Shown here in pieces: positions 50,209 to 63,605 of a stretch of DNA of 64,000 nucleotides. The notes beneath the pieces were generated by a model. It saw only the letters and a list, made by a program, of their open reading frames with translations. It ran no database searches and was not told where the DNA came from. Numbering within the stretch: position 1 is the stretch's first letter; each line of letters opens with the position of its first letter. This DNA comes from Gonatopus flavifemur. Lineage: Eukaryota > Arthropoda > Insecta > Hymenoptera > Dryinidae. The translations under genes were made by a program, and so were the position numbers. Where the stretch lies: assembly GCA_018340375.1 (NCBI GenBank), contig JAFFJZ010000003.1, positions 12,586,001 to 12,650,000 of the forward strand, in the 5' to 3' direction.

Positions 50209-52594
50209 AGAAGGGAAAATATAATTCATATAATAGGTGTAACGAGGAATAATTTTTAATTATTCCATCGTCAAAGTGTTATGAATATTACGGAAGGATC
50301 ACAAGCTTCGAACGGAATTGTTTCAAGGGAATACAAAAATTACAAAATTGTATGTTATCTATCACGATTATGAGAATTTGAATGAAACATCATTATTTCA
50401 ATTTGAAAAATGAATTTGAGTGATTCACATAATGTTGTTACAGGATTCAGGAGATCAGAATTCAGTAAAAGAAGTGTGAATTATGAAATGAGCGTTAAAA
50501 TGATTTGAATTTCATTTATTACTTACTGGATGGGGTTCCCCCCTTCATGATTTTTTAAAAGAAAATCTTTCGTAATAAATTCAAAAAATGATTTTCGTAT
50601 TCTCAATTTGTACATGAAATACCGAGTTTTCCTAATAATATGTTATCAATATCAAAATTGATGAATATATAAGTGATATAGGTTGTTATTCATGTACAAG
50701 ATACTCAATCCAATTTTGATGTATCGAAGTACGAGGTGTGTTTATTTTGACATGGATCAGTATTCATAAATATACTTGATAAACCTGCGAGAAACGAGAA
50801 GATATGAAATGATAACGGATGTTCGTATGAATAGAATGTAAATATTTTCGCAAAAACATATTTGATTTGCATTGACATTTTCACCAACTCGTTTCCAATC
50901 AATTTGAGGCTCATGTGAAGGAAAAACATGTATTATCATAAAATTTTGTTCGAATCGTTATCTTGATTCGATATCATTCTCAATTACCTGATGCAGTTTC
51001 CTGTAAAATTCATATCCACTATCGCGAATCTGTTTCGCATCAGATCATACACATTTGTCTTTAGTGTGGGAGCTTGATGTGTTACTTTTCTGTTATCTAC
51101 CCTGACTTGTCGTAACGTGATGCATAAAGCTGTTAACGCCAAATGGTAGCTGGTATCACGGGAACAGTAGTAACTGTACCGTCCAGTTATCGCAAATTTC
51201 ATTCCAGCTCCTAAGGTTAAGTAGTGTGTTAAGTTTTGTTTCATCAGACAATGATCAAGTTTCTATATCGCTTGGAATGTACATAAACAAAAATATCGAC
51301 TTTTATCAAGGATTATAACTGAAACTTGTCCGATGATACTGTAGTTTTGAAATTTGCATTGAATTTTCGTTCTGAAGAAGATTAATACAACATTTTTAAA
51401 TTCATTCGAACTCCAAATAAATTCAATTGAGTAGAATTTAATTCGAAGATTTCAATATTGCTATATCAAATTGAATATGAATAGACAGAAATTTCATTCC
51501 TCGTTTCAATAACTCATCATAAACCAGTAAATGAATAACCAATTCATAAATATTGATATAGATATTTGTTGATTATTTTATGATGAAACGAACACAAATA
51601 TCTGCTCCATTCCATTTGATAAAACATTCATGCAACAGAAATATTCATAAGTTGTACATAAACTCCATATCAAACATTTGAACTATTAATTGTAGAACAG
51701 TAAAACAGGCTGGAAGTGATTCTCCATCCCCGCATTGAAATTCTTTTGTCACAGAAGAAATTATCAATTTATCTGATGAGACGAGAAAAAAGAAACATCT
51801 CAAATTCCAGCCTCGTATCGTATGGAGATATTTGAAAAAAAAAATCAATTCCACTTGAAAAACAGTATCATAAAATCTTTCTTTTGTCACTCTTTTTGAC
51901 TTTTAAATTTTCATTAGACCTGTTCGTGACGTGAGAGCATCAATGAGTTGAAGTTATTTTAGTAAAACTTGTTTTTCACACTTCTGACCAAAGAAGTAGA
52001 AGAACAAGACGAGCAGAAATGATTCTTGAACCTTGAATTCCAATACGCTCATCGTGTATCTTGGTAATATCTTGGTGAATGAAATTTGAACATACGTAAA
52101 GAACATAATTTTAAGTGGAATTCAAAATGAATCATAAGAAGGTTTCTTGGTGAAGAATCTTTTCTTGAAAAACGATATGATTGGAATGAGTAATCTTGAT
52201 TTGTAATGATAAGTAGAATGAATCATTTTCAATTCACTGTTCTTCTTACATTTGATATAATGGATTGATACAACAACGCTAGAAATGTTCATAAGCACAA
52301 TTCTACACGTATTTTATCCATTTTATATACAATTAATTAGGTTGAATAATTTTGCGATAGAATGATTTTACGTAAGGTCCTCTTATATTAGCATACTGGA
52401 ATTCGATCAAAAATTTATGTATCACAGTGAATTTACTTGAAGGAATATGAAGATGAGTTCACCTTTGTTGGGACAGTGGATCAAATCAGACAGGGTTTGA
52501 GGCACACGTTGGTGGTAAAATAAAGAAAATTTTACGTGAAGGAAAACGCATGATCGCGATAATCAACTTGTGTGTTAAATATGCCACATCCAAT

Positions 52595-52715
52595 TAACTG
52601 CCCGGGTAGGAATCTCCCTGATTAAGAAGTGGCCCAACTTAGACCCTATCCGGACCCAGACCTTTTTAACCAGGACCTGGAATGGGCTGATTTTTTATTT
52701 CTACCTGGGTAGTTG
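52595..52715. mobile_element. Small MITE-like element with CTACCCAGGTAG ends
   Basis: The left TAACTGCCCGGGTAGGAAT and the inverted right CAACTACCCAGGTAGAAAT match at most positions. The 121 bp is GC-richer than its surroundings (GGCCCAACTTAGACCC and similar), suggesting an insertion. No coding frame. Confidence 0.5.
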
Positions 52716-53908
52716 TTGCGGCCTATTATTACACGATGGAATCAATTTCATTATTTATTGTTTGCAATCCATTAACTTACACGTCCCTTCATTTATTGAG
52801 AGCCAGCGCCAGTCTGCATCGGGTGAATTTAATGATACATCTAATTATGGTACTTTTAGAAGGGAAATTCAAGTAAATAACTCTACCCCTCACAGACTGG
52901 CACTGATCCTCAATAAACGATGGGACTTTTTAACAGATTCGTGTTCTGCGTTTGTTAATCCGAAATGAATTTCTCGTAGAATTCAAGTATTTCAACAAGG
53001 ACGAGGGAATTTAATGGTTTCTTTGTACCTAAATTGACGAATGATATGAAGCTACTCGTAAGAACAGATTTTGATCGAAAAAGGGGTTCAATGTAGATTG
53101 AAAGAGCCAAGAGATCATCGAAATTTCATTGTTGAGATGCGAAAATGAGGATAGGGAGTCTTTGCAAATAACCGTAGCCAGTTGAATCTTGTTTCTTTTT
53201 CCTCGCTTAGAACAGTGAAAAAGTGATAACTCATCACAGTTCTCCAAGGGATTGATCAATCCAGGTGACATTATATTCTTCATAAATTATTGTATCTCGA
53301 ATCAAAAACATGTAGAATTATAAGTCTCATCTAGCTAGGCTTGGATCGAACCGATCTGCGGATTTGCATAAGTCTGATTTATTGTCTAGAATACTCAATT
53401 AGATTTCCATGCAAGAATTGGTATGTTTTTACTCATGATTCTGTTTGAGTTCCTTTCACTTCAAACCTTGAAGTCAATTCATTCTTGACCCTACCCAGGC
53501 TATTTCGGTGAAAATCTTATTGGTAGCTCTCGTGATAATTCGTTAACCACCAGCACATCAAACGTTTGTGAAATCTACTGGTACGCAGAGAATAATTTCG
53601 ACATGACACATTGGGTCGTCGATCACAGGTTAGAAATAATCACATCGAAGAAAAAAAATTTGTTTGAAATCCAAGTATAAAGTATTTGGGACGGAATGGC
53701 AAATATTCAAAAATTTCACCCGTGTGTACGACGTATTTGTACGAGCGTACAAAAGAGTTGTACGTTGTCGCGAAGGTAGACACATCATATTCAAGACTTC
53801 TCAAGAGAAATAATACATGAACGAGATTTAGTTGTGAATACTTGGTTGAAAGAGGGAAATGGAGAGAAAAAAAAACGTGTATTCTGTGTGATGAATCTGG
53901 GAACGGCC

Positions 53909-53935
53909 AACGAACGAACGAACGAACGAACGAAC
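53909..53935. repeat. AACG tetranucleotide microsatellite
   Basis: Six to seven CGAA/AACG units. Confidence 0.9.
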
Positions 53936-55624
53936 AAGAAAATGGAGAACGAGAAAGAAGGAGATTAGAAAAGAATGCAAGGTGAACCTCTCTCACGGGC
54001 AAAAGCCGGTGTAGACAACGACTTGACCTTGCTTGCCACATTGACCGGAGGGGGGCACACCATCAAACACGCTTCTTGCTTCGCTCGTTCTACTCGTTTT
54101 TTCGCGTGTATAATCATATGCGATCTTATGCTGGAACGAAGCGAAAGAGGGATTTCTTTGAAACCTTTTTTTTGAATTATTATGTTCTCATAAAATTTCA
54201 TTGTTTCGTTCGGAAGAAGCGAAGAAAAAATATTCCATGATTTTTTTTCTCAATAAAAATATCATCAAGGGAATCTCGATATTCGTGTTTCGGTTTCCAA
54301 CACAACTATTCGTTTTTATTCGATTTTTAGTATTATTAATTCAATGCAGCGAACTAACATTAGTAGAAAAGATCCGATATCAATTCAAATATTGAAAAAA
54401 TGATACTTCATTGTGTTCCTTATGATAAGTTTCGTATCGTTTCGTGTATTCAAAATTCGAACGAATTCTTGTTCATTTTATGTTTTTGTGAAAGAATTAT
54501 CTAATGTTGACGTTCATGAATAACGTTGAATTAAAACTGATATTGAAGACAAACACATAATGTGATGAATTTTTTTCTTATACCAAGTGAATAAACGATA
54601 ACACGCGGGGAAAAAATGATCAGGAAACATCAAACGCGTGTATATGAATACAATTTGATTTTAGTATGGATAATCAATCGAGATAAACGAGTCTCACGAA
54701 TTAATCCCCTCCAAGACTGTTCCGAGTGAAATTTCAATTCATAAGAGCGGCAATTTACCCGCTGGAAGATAAGTGAATATTCCCTCCATTTTTGGAGTTG
54801 TAGGGTTCTAAACCTTCGAGAGGACACAGTTTCTCGATATCAATTATAACAAATGCATTTTTATTTGTTTTTGTGACGCCGATGCTCAGAGTTTGCTATC
54901 GGGTCTGATTGACCTACAGATTCTAATTGAACTCTTTGAAGAATGCATACAAAAATGGAAAAATAATCAGGGGTATGTTGAAATTCTCTCTTATCCCTAC
55001 AGACAAGTACTGTATCAAAAAATTGATCATTCGCGTTGTATTCGGTTCATATGAAAGTGAATTGAATGTACATGCGATAAGCTATGAAATAAGTAATATG
55101 GTTTATATCCGTTGCAGAAAAAGGCAGTTTTCTTCGTTTCACACTCGAATTGAACTTTTCAAGAAGAAAGAATTGAGATACTTGCATCTTGATTCGAATC
55201 TAGAATTCGTTTCATTCGGGGTTTTCATTTTATGAAGCAATAAATTCCAGTTGCGACATGTCTTTTCAAAGATTTATTATTAACATTAATTATCCGAACA
55301 CAACGTATATAATGTTCATTATCATACATTCTGCACAGCTGAGTGAGGAGAAATAATCATTAGTGGTATAATAATCAATCATATATTGTATACTTATTGC
55401 ATATACAAATTGTATAAAATTGATTTAAAATCAGTTTTTTCGTTTGTACAATAAGTTTCGTGTTCTTCGAGTTTTTGGTGAACAATTGATTCTCAGTACT
55501 TTTTATTGATTTGATTAATTCGTTATACGTTCATTTTTTGTCCTTATAATATGAATTTGTTTATCCGAAGTGTCGCTCCTGTGGTTTTCCCTTTTCAAGA
55601 GAAGAATTATAGTCAATTTTTCCA

Positions 55625-55973
55625 CTAGAAAACTACCAGATCGTTTCAACCATCGTTTTACATCATCAATATGCAATTATTTACATTGATCTTTTGGATA
55701 AAAAATTCAGAATTAATCAAAGAATCCGGCTCTGGTCTGTTTATTGTTCAAAAAAGTCGTTATAATTAATTAGAACGAATTTTTGTTATCAACCCATGAG
55801 AATTCTCTATTTCGGTTTTTGAATATTACAACGAATATAACACATCTTTTAGTATTTTGAGACCAGAGCCGGATTCTCTGATTACTCCTGAATTTTCTGA
55901 TCCAAAGATCAATAAAGTAATTGATTGCATATCAATGATGTAAAACGGTTGAAGCGATCTAGTAGTTTTCTAG
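55625..55973. repeat. Long inverted repeat with 114-bp arms
   Basis: The left arm 55625-55738 runs from CTAGAAAACTACCAGATCG to AATCCGGCTCTGGTCT. The right arm 55860-55973 is its inverse with scattered substitutions and small indels. The 121-bp loop is AT-rich and non-coding. It could be a fold-back transposon or a stem able to form a long hairpin RNA if transcribed. Confidence 0.75.
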
Positions 55974-57299
55974 GGAAAAAATCGAACCGGGCACACCATA
56001 ACGAAGACCTTTTGAGAATTGGAAGTTTTTCTGTAAAAAATTCTATGGCGGGATGAAGGAAATATCCCACCCAGTTCAACAATGACGGAATTGAATTGAA
56101 CTGATTTGGGCTTTTCGACTAAAACTTTGGAATTGTTGAATGTACAAAAAAAATGTCAACGTGGAGGAACGATTCGGATCCCCCTAGATTAGCGCGCGAA
56201 AGATTGTTGACCTCAAGGTGGTATCGAGTGTAACACGCGCATGGAGAATTCTGCAGAAAAAGAATCATGAAGTCGCAAGTTATTCCCTACACGACAAATT
56301 TCACGTAGAATTACAAGGAATTTGAAAATTCATAAAATTTCTCCTAAAATATTAGTTAGGGAACAACGGAAATCTTCAAAATTCATCTTCTACCGAGTGG
56401 GGAGTTTCGAATCTTACCTGATTTTAGTATTCTCAGAATCATGTCAGTGTTAATTGATGAACTTTGGTTCAGACCGCAAAATACAATAGTTTACAATATT
56501 CTTGAGATTTTTAATGCCTTATTGCATCTTGCAAATCAGAACTCACTATTATTTTCAATCTTGATAGGACGGACTTTCGTCCTGTTTCATCGAATTGTAT
56601 ATAAATTATATATAATTTTGGAAATGTTCCCAAATCGAACGAGTTTTCAGATTCAAATTAGAATTTACAGAAGATCAAAAAAATGTAACGCTGAATGTTG
56701 CTCCGGAATTTGGAACCGAATATCATGAATCGAGGAAAATCCGCAAACAATGCTTCAATTTGGAAAAATGTTCACGCTTGCGACAATAAACCATGAAACT
56801 TTGAAACGTAAAAACCCGTTTCGCGTGGAATCATTGATTTTTGAGACGTGAGATAATATTCGATTTTTTCACGAACGAGATTAATTTTCGTTAATGTCCG
56901 TGCAAACACTGCATATAATTCGATATTAAATGGAATCTGAACACCCGCATACGTGTCCGATATCTTATCATCGTTATAATTATTCGTTCTTTCCCGTGCA
57001 AAATACAGATTCTAGGAAATTGATTTTCATTCGTATTTCGTTCTTTCTTGGAACATTGAAACGCTCAGATAATCCAGCGGGATTTTCTGGTCGATTGAAG
57101 AATCTTAGCTGATAAGAGTGATAATAAAACTTTTGAGAATTCATACCTTGCGATCGAGTTCCAGGAATTTCCTGATTTGTTAAGTCCGTGTTGCCGCTAT
57201 TACGAATACTATAGAGAAAAGAATCACAGATATGATGAATAAAAAGGCCAGATGTGTGAAAATGAGAGCGATATGAGCGGAGAAAGAGAGCCTTTAACA

Positions 57300-57560
57300 C
57301 CTGGCTCTTGGAGTATGACAATGAGATGAGATCACTACCGCACTCACTGATCAACTGGCCCCGCGCCCCACGTCTGGGACCGCACGCACCTTTCGTGATC
57401 CTTCCCTCCCCTCCGAACCCGCTACCGGCCCACCACTTTTCTCCCGCTTGAATTCTCAATGCCGATTGGCTCGTTCAAATCGACGTTGAAGTGACGTCAC
57501 AGATTCGAACGTACGAACAGCAACGCGTGCGCGCGCGCGCGCCAAGAAACGAGTCCCTCA
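57300..57560. promoter_or_regulatory. GC/CpG-rich island with CRE palindrome, promoter candidate
   Basis: This is the most GC-rich part of the window. It has a full cyclic-AMP-response palindrome GTGACGTCAC at 57491-57500, an inverted CCAAT box (GATTGG, 57463-57468) about 25 bp away, and a GC dinucleotide run at 57525-57542. No gene start could be tied to it, so it is a promoter or enhancer candidate only. Confidence 0.4.
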
Positions 57561-57561
57561 T

Positions 57562-60500
57562 CTTTTTTCCTTCCCTCGCATCATCCATCCTCGTTCTTTC
57601 CTCGCGTCTCGACTCTTACGTACTTTTATATACCTGTCTTTCTACCCACGTCTTTTATAACCGTCTTCTATTCTTTCTTTCTGAAATATATATATATATA
57701 TATATTTCCTCCTCTTCACCACGAAGAGTTTTGCGGATTCTTCCATTCGATCTGACTCCTTCTCTCGTTCTCGCTCATTCTCCAATTTCTTTCAAAGTAT
57801 ACGTCTTTTTTCCTCCCTCGATACTTCCAAATTTTCAATTTCCTACAAGAATGAAAACGAAAAAATGGTAGGGGAGGAACTACTATATTACACCATTTCC
57901 CCCCGAAACAGTTTACAATTTTCGTCGGATTTACCCCCTGTTTCCTCATTCCTAGGTATTCTTCTTATATCGTATGTACTTTGTCTAGGGTTACCTTCTC
58001 CCCTCAAAATACTCTCTTCCTGTTCTCGAATTGAAAGGATTCTTGGAATTCGGGTTACCATTTTTCTTCCTTTTTTGCGTATTAATTCCTCTTCTTATCT
58101 TACACCGTTGAAACATCCGATTCTGCTTTATTCTCGTACTTTTCTTTTTCCTCTCCTGCGTTCTTGAATTCATGAGATTTTACGTTCCGATAAAAGTATT
58201 ACTTTAGGACGGAGGAATTTCAGGTACAATAATTGTATCAACTCCCAGAAAAATTCGGTCCATTATTTTTTTCGAGTATCCTTGAAGATTCATGATTTTT
58301 TTTGTTTTTTGGTAGGGTGAGTTCACCAGTGGGGGAACGGGTTGAGCATTTGTCAATGTAATTTGTTAAATTCTCTTTTCAAAGAACATTCACGGAATCA
58401 CTGATTTTTTTCTTATTTTGTACGAGTTCAAGGTTTCAGCATTATAAATCTGCCTGATATCTATAGGGAAGTTCTCATTCTTCAGAATTATTGTGAGAAT
58501 TTCACAGATTTGTCGGTTTGGAAATTCTGGATTATTAGTTTTTTTCTTCACACTTTTTGCGAACAACATCGCTTCGCTCAGCATGGTCATCGATTGGGAG
58601 GTGTTGGGGAATGTCTGTATCGAATAGGGTTGTTTCGACATTTAATGATGTTATTTTGACACTGTTTTTCTTCATAGTAAACGTAAGAATCATTGCAAAA
58701 GATACAATATCGATATTCCTGATGATTAAACTCAAAGCAATCGTGGTTGTTCCCTATGGTAATCAATAAGTGCCCATAAAAGCTAAGCGAATCTTTTGTA
58801 ACATGGTGTAATACATCCGTATATATAATACTTCAATACCGTCTTCTTCGACAACGAACTCCAAATGCGTTACTGGTAATCGACCCTAGAATTCACGGTA
58901 ACTTGAACTTTTAATTCCAGTAGGGTATTTTATAGTCACCCTTATTCCGCGATATGGGATCAATCTGTTGCAGATGGTTCAACTTCACAGTCAAACGATG
59001 TGACAATTCTTCTAAGACCAGTTGTTTTCTCATATGAATTGGAGTGAGCATTAATGATATATGTAAGCACTATTCGATCGAACTCTCTTTTGTAGGTCAA
59101 ATTATAATTTTAAAGCCCTGAACGTAGGGTTCTTTTTTGTATTCCATGTGAAAGATAGATTTACATCTCCAGCGGATCTGGGTGTACCGACAAGCGGCCA
59201 AAAATGTCGATTATATTTTGATGAAAAATCTTGGTTTTGGTAACTTGTTGAGCGTTGAGGACATTTTATTTCAACAAAAATTCAACCAATCTCAATTTTT
59301 GTGACTTTTTAGTTATTTTGTAGCGATTTTCTGGGGTTTTACCTCAAAAATACCAAAACGATTCCAAAAACGGATCCTTTTTTTTTGGTGGCAGATTTGT
59401 TCTAAGCAACCGTTACTTTTCGCTCACAAATAGGTCATTATGTGATAGAAACCATCTAAGTAACCATTTTCTGACCAAACTTTCACCAAACCAAAAAAAT
59501 TGGTCACTTTGGAACCCCTCAAAATACCGCACTAAAAAAGAAAAAACATCTTCGCAAATCTTATTGATTAGCTATGATGGCATTTTTGTGTATAAATGTA
59601 GGTATCTCACGATGTATCAGTGACGTATCTGATGTCTCAGCTCTTCGAAGAAACACTTGGAACTCCATTATCTTTAGAAATGGTTTGATAACTATTGAAT
59701 CAATTGACACGTCGATATATTTGGTTAGACATATGTGGAATGACAAATTGACATCTATGGCTCATTCATATTAAAAAACAGTGAAAAGCGATTGAATTTG
59801 AATTGAGATTCAATTTATGAAAATTTCAATTCGATAAAATGATTTCCTTGACGAAGGGAAGGGTGAAAACATTTCTTCGACCATCCTAGAAATTTTTGTA
59901 TAAAACATCAACGAGATAGTCATTCACTTTTGCTGCAAGGTTGTCAGACGAGGTCTCCAGGTTCGGTACTTCAGAAAAGGTTTCTTAGTTGACAAGGGTG
60001 CAAACCATCGCATGGCAAGTCAGACGAGCTTCTATATAATTTATATAGAAACTAGATACATATTTTATACAACAATATTGACATCGTATATCTCGCTCAT
60101 CTTCAATATTGTCCGAATGGTTGATCAGTCTTTTGTAGGGTAAGGGAAGGGAATTTGGCAAAATTCTGTGATTGTAAATAACATTTAGTATATTGTTCCA
60201 CACGTTTTTCCACAATTGTATAGAACACCGATATTCCAAGTTTGATCTGAATCAAAATATCCATAGGTGAGTGAATTTGTATTCGAGGTTCCAAAAATAA
60301 CACTTTTTCAGAGGTTTTTGTTTCGAAAATTAGAAAGTTCCTATTCAAATTGAACTACATGAAGGTGTTTCGCTACTATTAAAGTACAAAATAATTTTTT
60401 TATGGAATTTTATTGTGAAGAATGGCGGCTTGACAGGTGAATGACTGGAGCACTGTGAAAATTCATGGTCGTGCGGTGGGATGAATAACTCAGTCCAGAA

Positions 60501-63500
60501 TTGGCGTAGAACAGAGAACCAAAAATAAGTATTTTCTGTAATCCAATAGCTAGTGAAATACGTATCCGTTTTGAAAAACGTGCATTTTCCACGAAATGGC
60601 ATCGGTTTGAAGAAAAAAGTAGAATTTTCACCCTAAATTTCAATATTTCGAAAAACTTGTATATATAATAAAAAAAAAACCCGATGTGATTGATTGAAAA
60701 TTGGCGGAGCTAGAGCCCCCACCGACTTTCGATATACTGTTTTGAAATAAACGCGTTTAAAGTTTCTGTAACAGTTGAGTCGTGCGTGTTTAGTCGGACC
60801 TATGTTTGTGGTTTACGGTATATCATTTTCAAATTTTTTGATTTTTCTTAAAATACCACTGTGGTGTTACCCCTTGATTTGATGATATAGAGGAAACCAC
60901 TGTTGGGTAATTAATAATTCTAAAAAACGTTGAGACGCATAAATTTAAAGTCACATATGAGAATGTCTTCGCTATTCTTTGTCATCGAATGTAGCAAAAC
61001 ATCCAAATAACGATTGTTCAAGTTTATGAACCATTTATGAAGAATCTCCATTTTCGGTACAACAAATCTCACACGTATATACATCTCCATTCATTGAAAA
61101 AAATTGAAGAATCCGTGATCATTATAGAAGTTTCGAAATCATTCTGGAAAACCTCAAATTTCTTGCTCTGTTCATGAGGATATACCAACTCACAACACGT
61201 TATGTGATATGAAAAATAGCTCATCATGATAAACAAAAATGCGTTCAAGTTCGCTCTGTCGCATGGCATAAAGAATTTTTCCAATATATGTTTCATTTAC
61301 TTCTAATAAATCAAAGAATACTAACTCACCAGTCAGAGATTGTTTTCAGAAGCACTATTCGATGTACGACACAAATTGTTTTATGCCAACAACCAGAACG
61401 ATGTTGATCATTATTGTTTATAACCGATAGATAGAAATATGATTCCACCATCATTTGATGCATTAATGGCATCATAGCCCTGCGGAAGGTATTATTTGTA
61501 ATTCAAACCATCACACAATTCCATTCCTTTACCCTAACTATTCTCGGTGGTCTGCACAAGATTTTACACACCAAAAAGTTTTCAGTCGAATAATTCGATC
61601 CTTCCTTATATCAAAGGTATCGAATTTTCATTGAAATCTACAAAAATGATATATTTTTGATACAATCTCCAATGACCGATCTAATTTGGAGAGTCGTAGA
61701 AAAATATTCCTCGTGACGAATGATCAAATTCTTGATTCAGGATACAATTTTCCATATCAACATATTCGCAAAGAGCAATGTAACATTCGCATAAGGAAGC
61801 AAAACTGTAAGAATGCAATCAGTGTTCGAATATAAGAATAAGGATGTCGGATAATGAATGTACACAACAAATATATATAATTTTTATTTTTTCTTAGGAT
61901 AAAATTGTGTACAATTCACGTACTTAGAGTCAGATCGGATGGATCGAAAAGATTGGAGAGGGATACAATTTCTAGATACACTTACATTCGAATGAAATTG
62001 TATGGAGATAATAATGATACACACATTTCTCTATCCTAATATCCGGAACGATTGAACAGATTGTATACATATATACTCGTATACGTAATTACGATAGTAC
62101 CTACTGGAGATTTAGTATTCAGATCGGGTTCAATAGAAATCGCAGAAACCATGATAATTTACTTAATCATAAAGACGATTGCCATTCCGATTGAACGGCG
62201 AAATGAAAATTGAATACAAAATCAAAGTGAAAAGTATTTCAACTCGTGCGACTTTCGTTGATTCTTATTGATTTTACACGGAACAAATAATTCAGCTGCA
62301 GCAGCTAAATTTTAGCTACCACCGCAAATAAATTAGCTACAAATGCAATTTTTTTTGCTGAAACAGCGAAAATTTAGCCACTTAGGTGCTGCAGCTGAAT
62401 TATTCTTGAATGACTCCTGAATCTTTTCGCTTAAAGCATCGCCAAATTGATATCGTTATCTAGTAGTTTCATGCGAACTCGAATAAATTAATCACGGAAA
62501 TTCATTACTACAACAATTGTCTAGTTTCGGATGTATATGATGTACGGACAAAGAAAATAATATAATGTGGTATAGGAAATTTGGGATACGAATTTTCCAT
62601 TCAACAAGGAGAAACAAAATATCATAAAATTGCCAGGCCACTGATTGAGGTTCTTTGCAAATGCCCGACTCGAACTAAATGACTTGACTGCCCGCATTGA
62701 GCGTAACCACGACTATGGCTAATTTATAACCCTGCTCATGAATAATGGATGTTTCAAAATCTGTGATATACATATCATCTCCGATTCTTTTTCTTTCGTG
62801 TAAATCATTCACACTGCACACAAAGAGAACACGGAGGATTAACAAATAGTAATATACCAGAACATTGTGTAGATACTTGTAATCTCATCTTAACCTAAAC
62901 GAGTTCAGGTTATGAGAACCAAGTTGAAGTGAGTTAACATACTATTCGATTATTCCTTCATTCTCAGATCATTCAATTGGATCATGAATTTGACAAACTT
63001 CTGAAGAAAATTTTCTTTTCAAATGGCCAAGACTTTGAGAGTGGAAAAAATTTGTTTTAGTCTTTGGAAAAACTCAATCCTCGACAGTGAACATTGTTTT
63101 CAATTTTTAAGTTTCAGTCATTGATGTCGTCGTGAAAAATGATGTCATTCGGTTTCGAATTTCAATGATCTCTAGCATGTATGTACAACATCATACATGA
63201 TACAAATCCATGCACGTTGGAGGGACCGGAAAGAGAGAAGATTTATTTCCTGAACAGGAAAAAATCCATTTTTCTTGCAATTTTCCAGATAAGATGATGA
63301 ATTGTTTTGTTATGAATAGGGGTTTTTCAAATATAAACATTTTCGAGATATTGAAAGGAAGTATAAAATGTTACTGGTTAAGAACGCGTTCCTCAGACTT
63401 TTACCTGAGCAAAAAACACAATGAGAATCCATAGTTCAGTTTTCCCATGTTTAATTATTCTCTTGAAGCGTACAGTACTTCTGCATTTTCAAGAAATTTA

Positions 63501-63540
63501 CAGGGAACATGATATTTATGAAAGTCTTTTTTCTCTCTGT
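57562..63540. other. Gene-free stretch near the right end
   Basis: Pyrimidine-rich to about 58200, then AT-rich. It contains a TA repeat at 57686-57706, a fold-back element at 62286-62404, and a stretch near 60745-60772 whose AAACGCGTTTAAAGTTT resembles the subterminal AAACGCATTTAAAGTTT of the TTAA transposon at about 42493-42509. No coding frame can be supported. Confidence 0.5.
62286..62404. mobile_element. Fold-back element with AATAATTCAGCTGCAGCA ends
   Basis: AATAATTCAGCTGCAGC at the left is perfectly mirrored at the right end (GCTGCAGCTGAATTATT). Inside, TTAGCTA and TAGCCA blocks continue the stem. The length is 119 bp and it is non-coding. Confidence 0.6.
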
Positions 63541-63543
63541 ACG

Positions 63544-63605
63544 ATGACGATTCGCGCCATTCCTCTTTCATTCTTTGTTCGCATTTTGTTACTTTCTGCC
63601 TCCCG
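63544..63605 (+). other. Candidate first coding exon with a signal peptide
   Basis: The ATG at 63544 opens MTIRAIPLSFFVRILLLSAS followed by the donor TCCCG|GTGAGTTC. A basic start, hydrophobic core and small-residue end are signal-peptide-like, and the donor is strong. There is no confirmed next exon in the window and the frame is also open further upstream, so this remains weak. Confidence 0.22.

Larger units (their letters stand above)
44631..57290. other. Gene-free stretch right of the transposon
   Basis: No gene recognised. It holds TA and short tandem repeats, the inverted-repeat elements at 52595-52715 and 55625-55973, a degenerate GTGGACAAATTTTC-family piece near 56590-56640, a set of spaced GTGGCGG motifs at 47533-47930, and GC-richer islands at about 49820-49960 and 53960-54130 that could be regulatory. 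Confidence 0.5.

Noticed and set aside
56980..57459. 159-codon open frame on the minus strand
   Set aside because: It overlaps the GC-rich island, where stops are rarer. The peptide shows no domain and the frame needs a chance start.
57491..57871. 126-codon open frame on the plus strand
   Set aside because: It spans GC and TA microsatellites and a pyrimidine-rich tract. The composition is repeat-driven.
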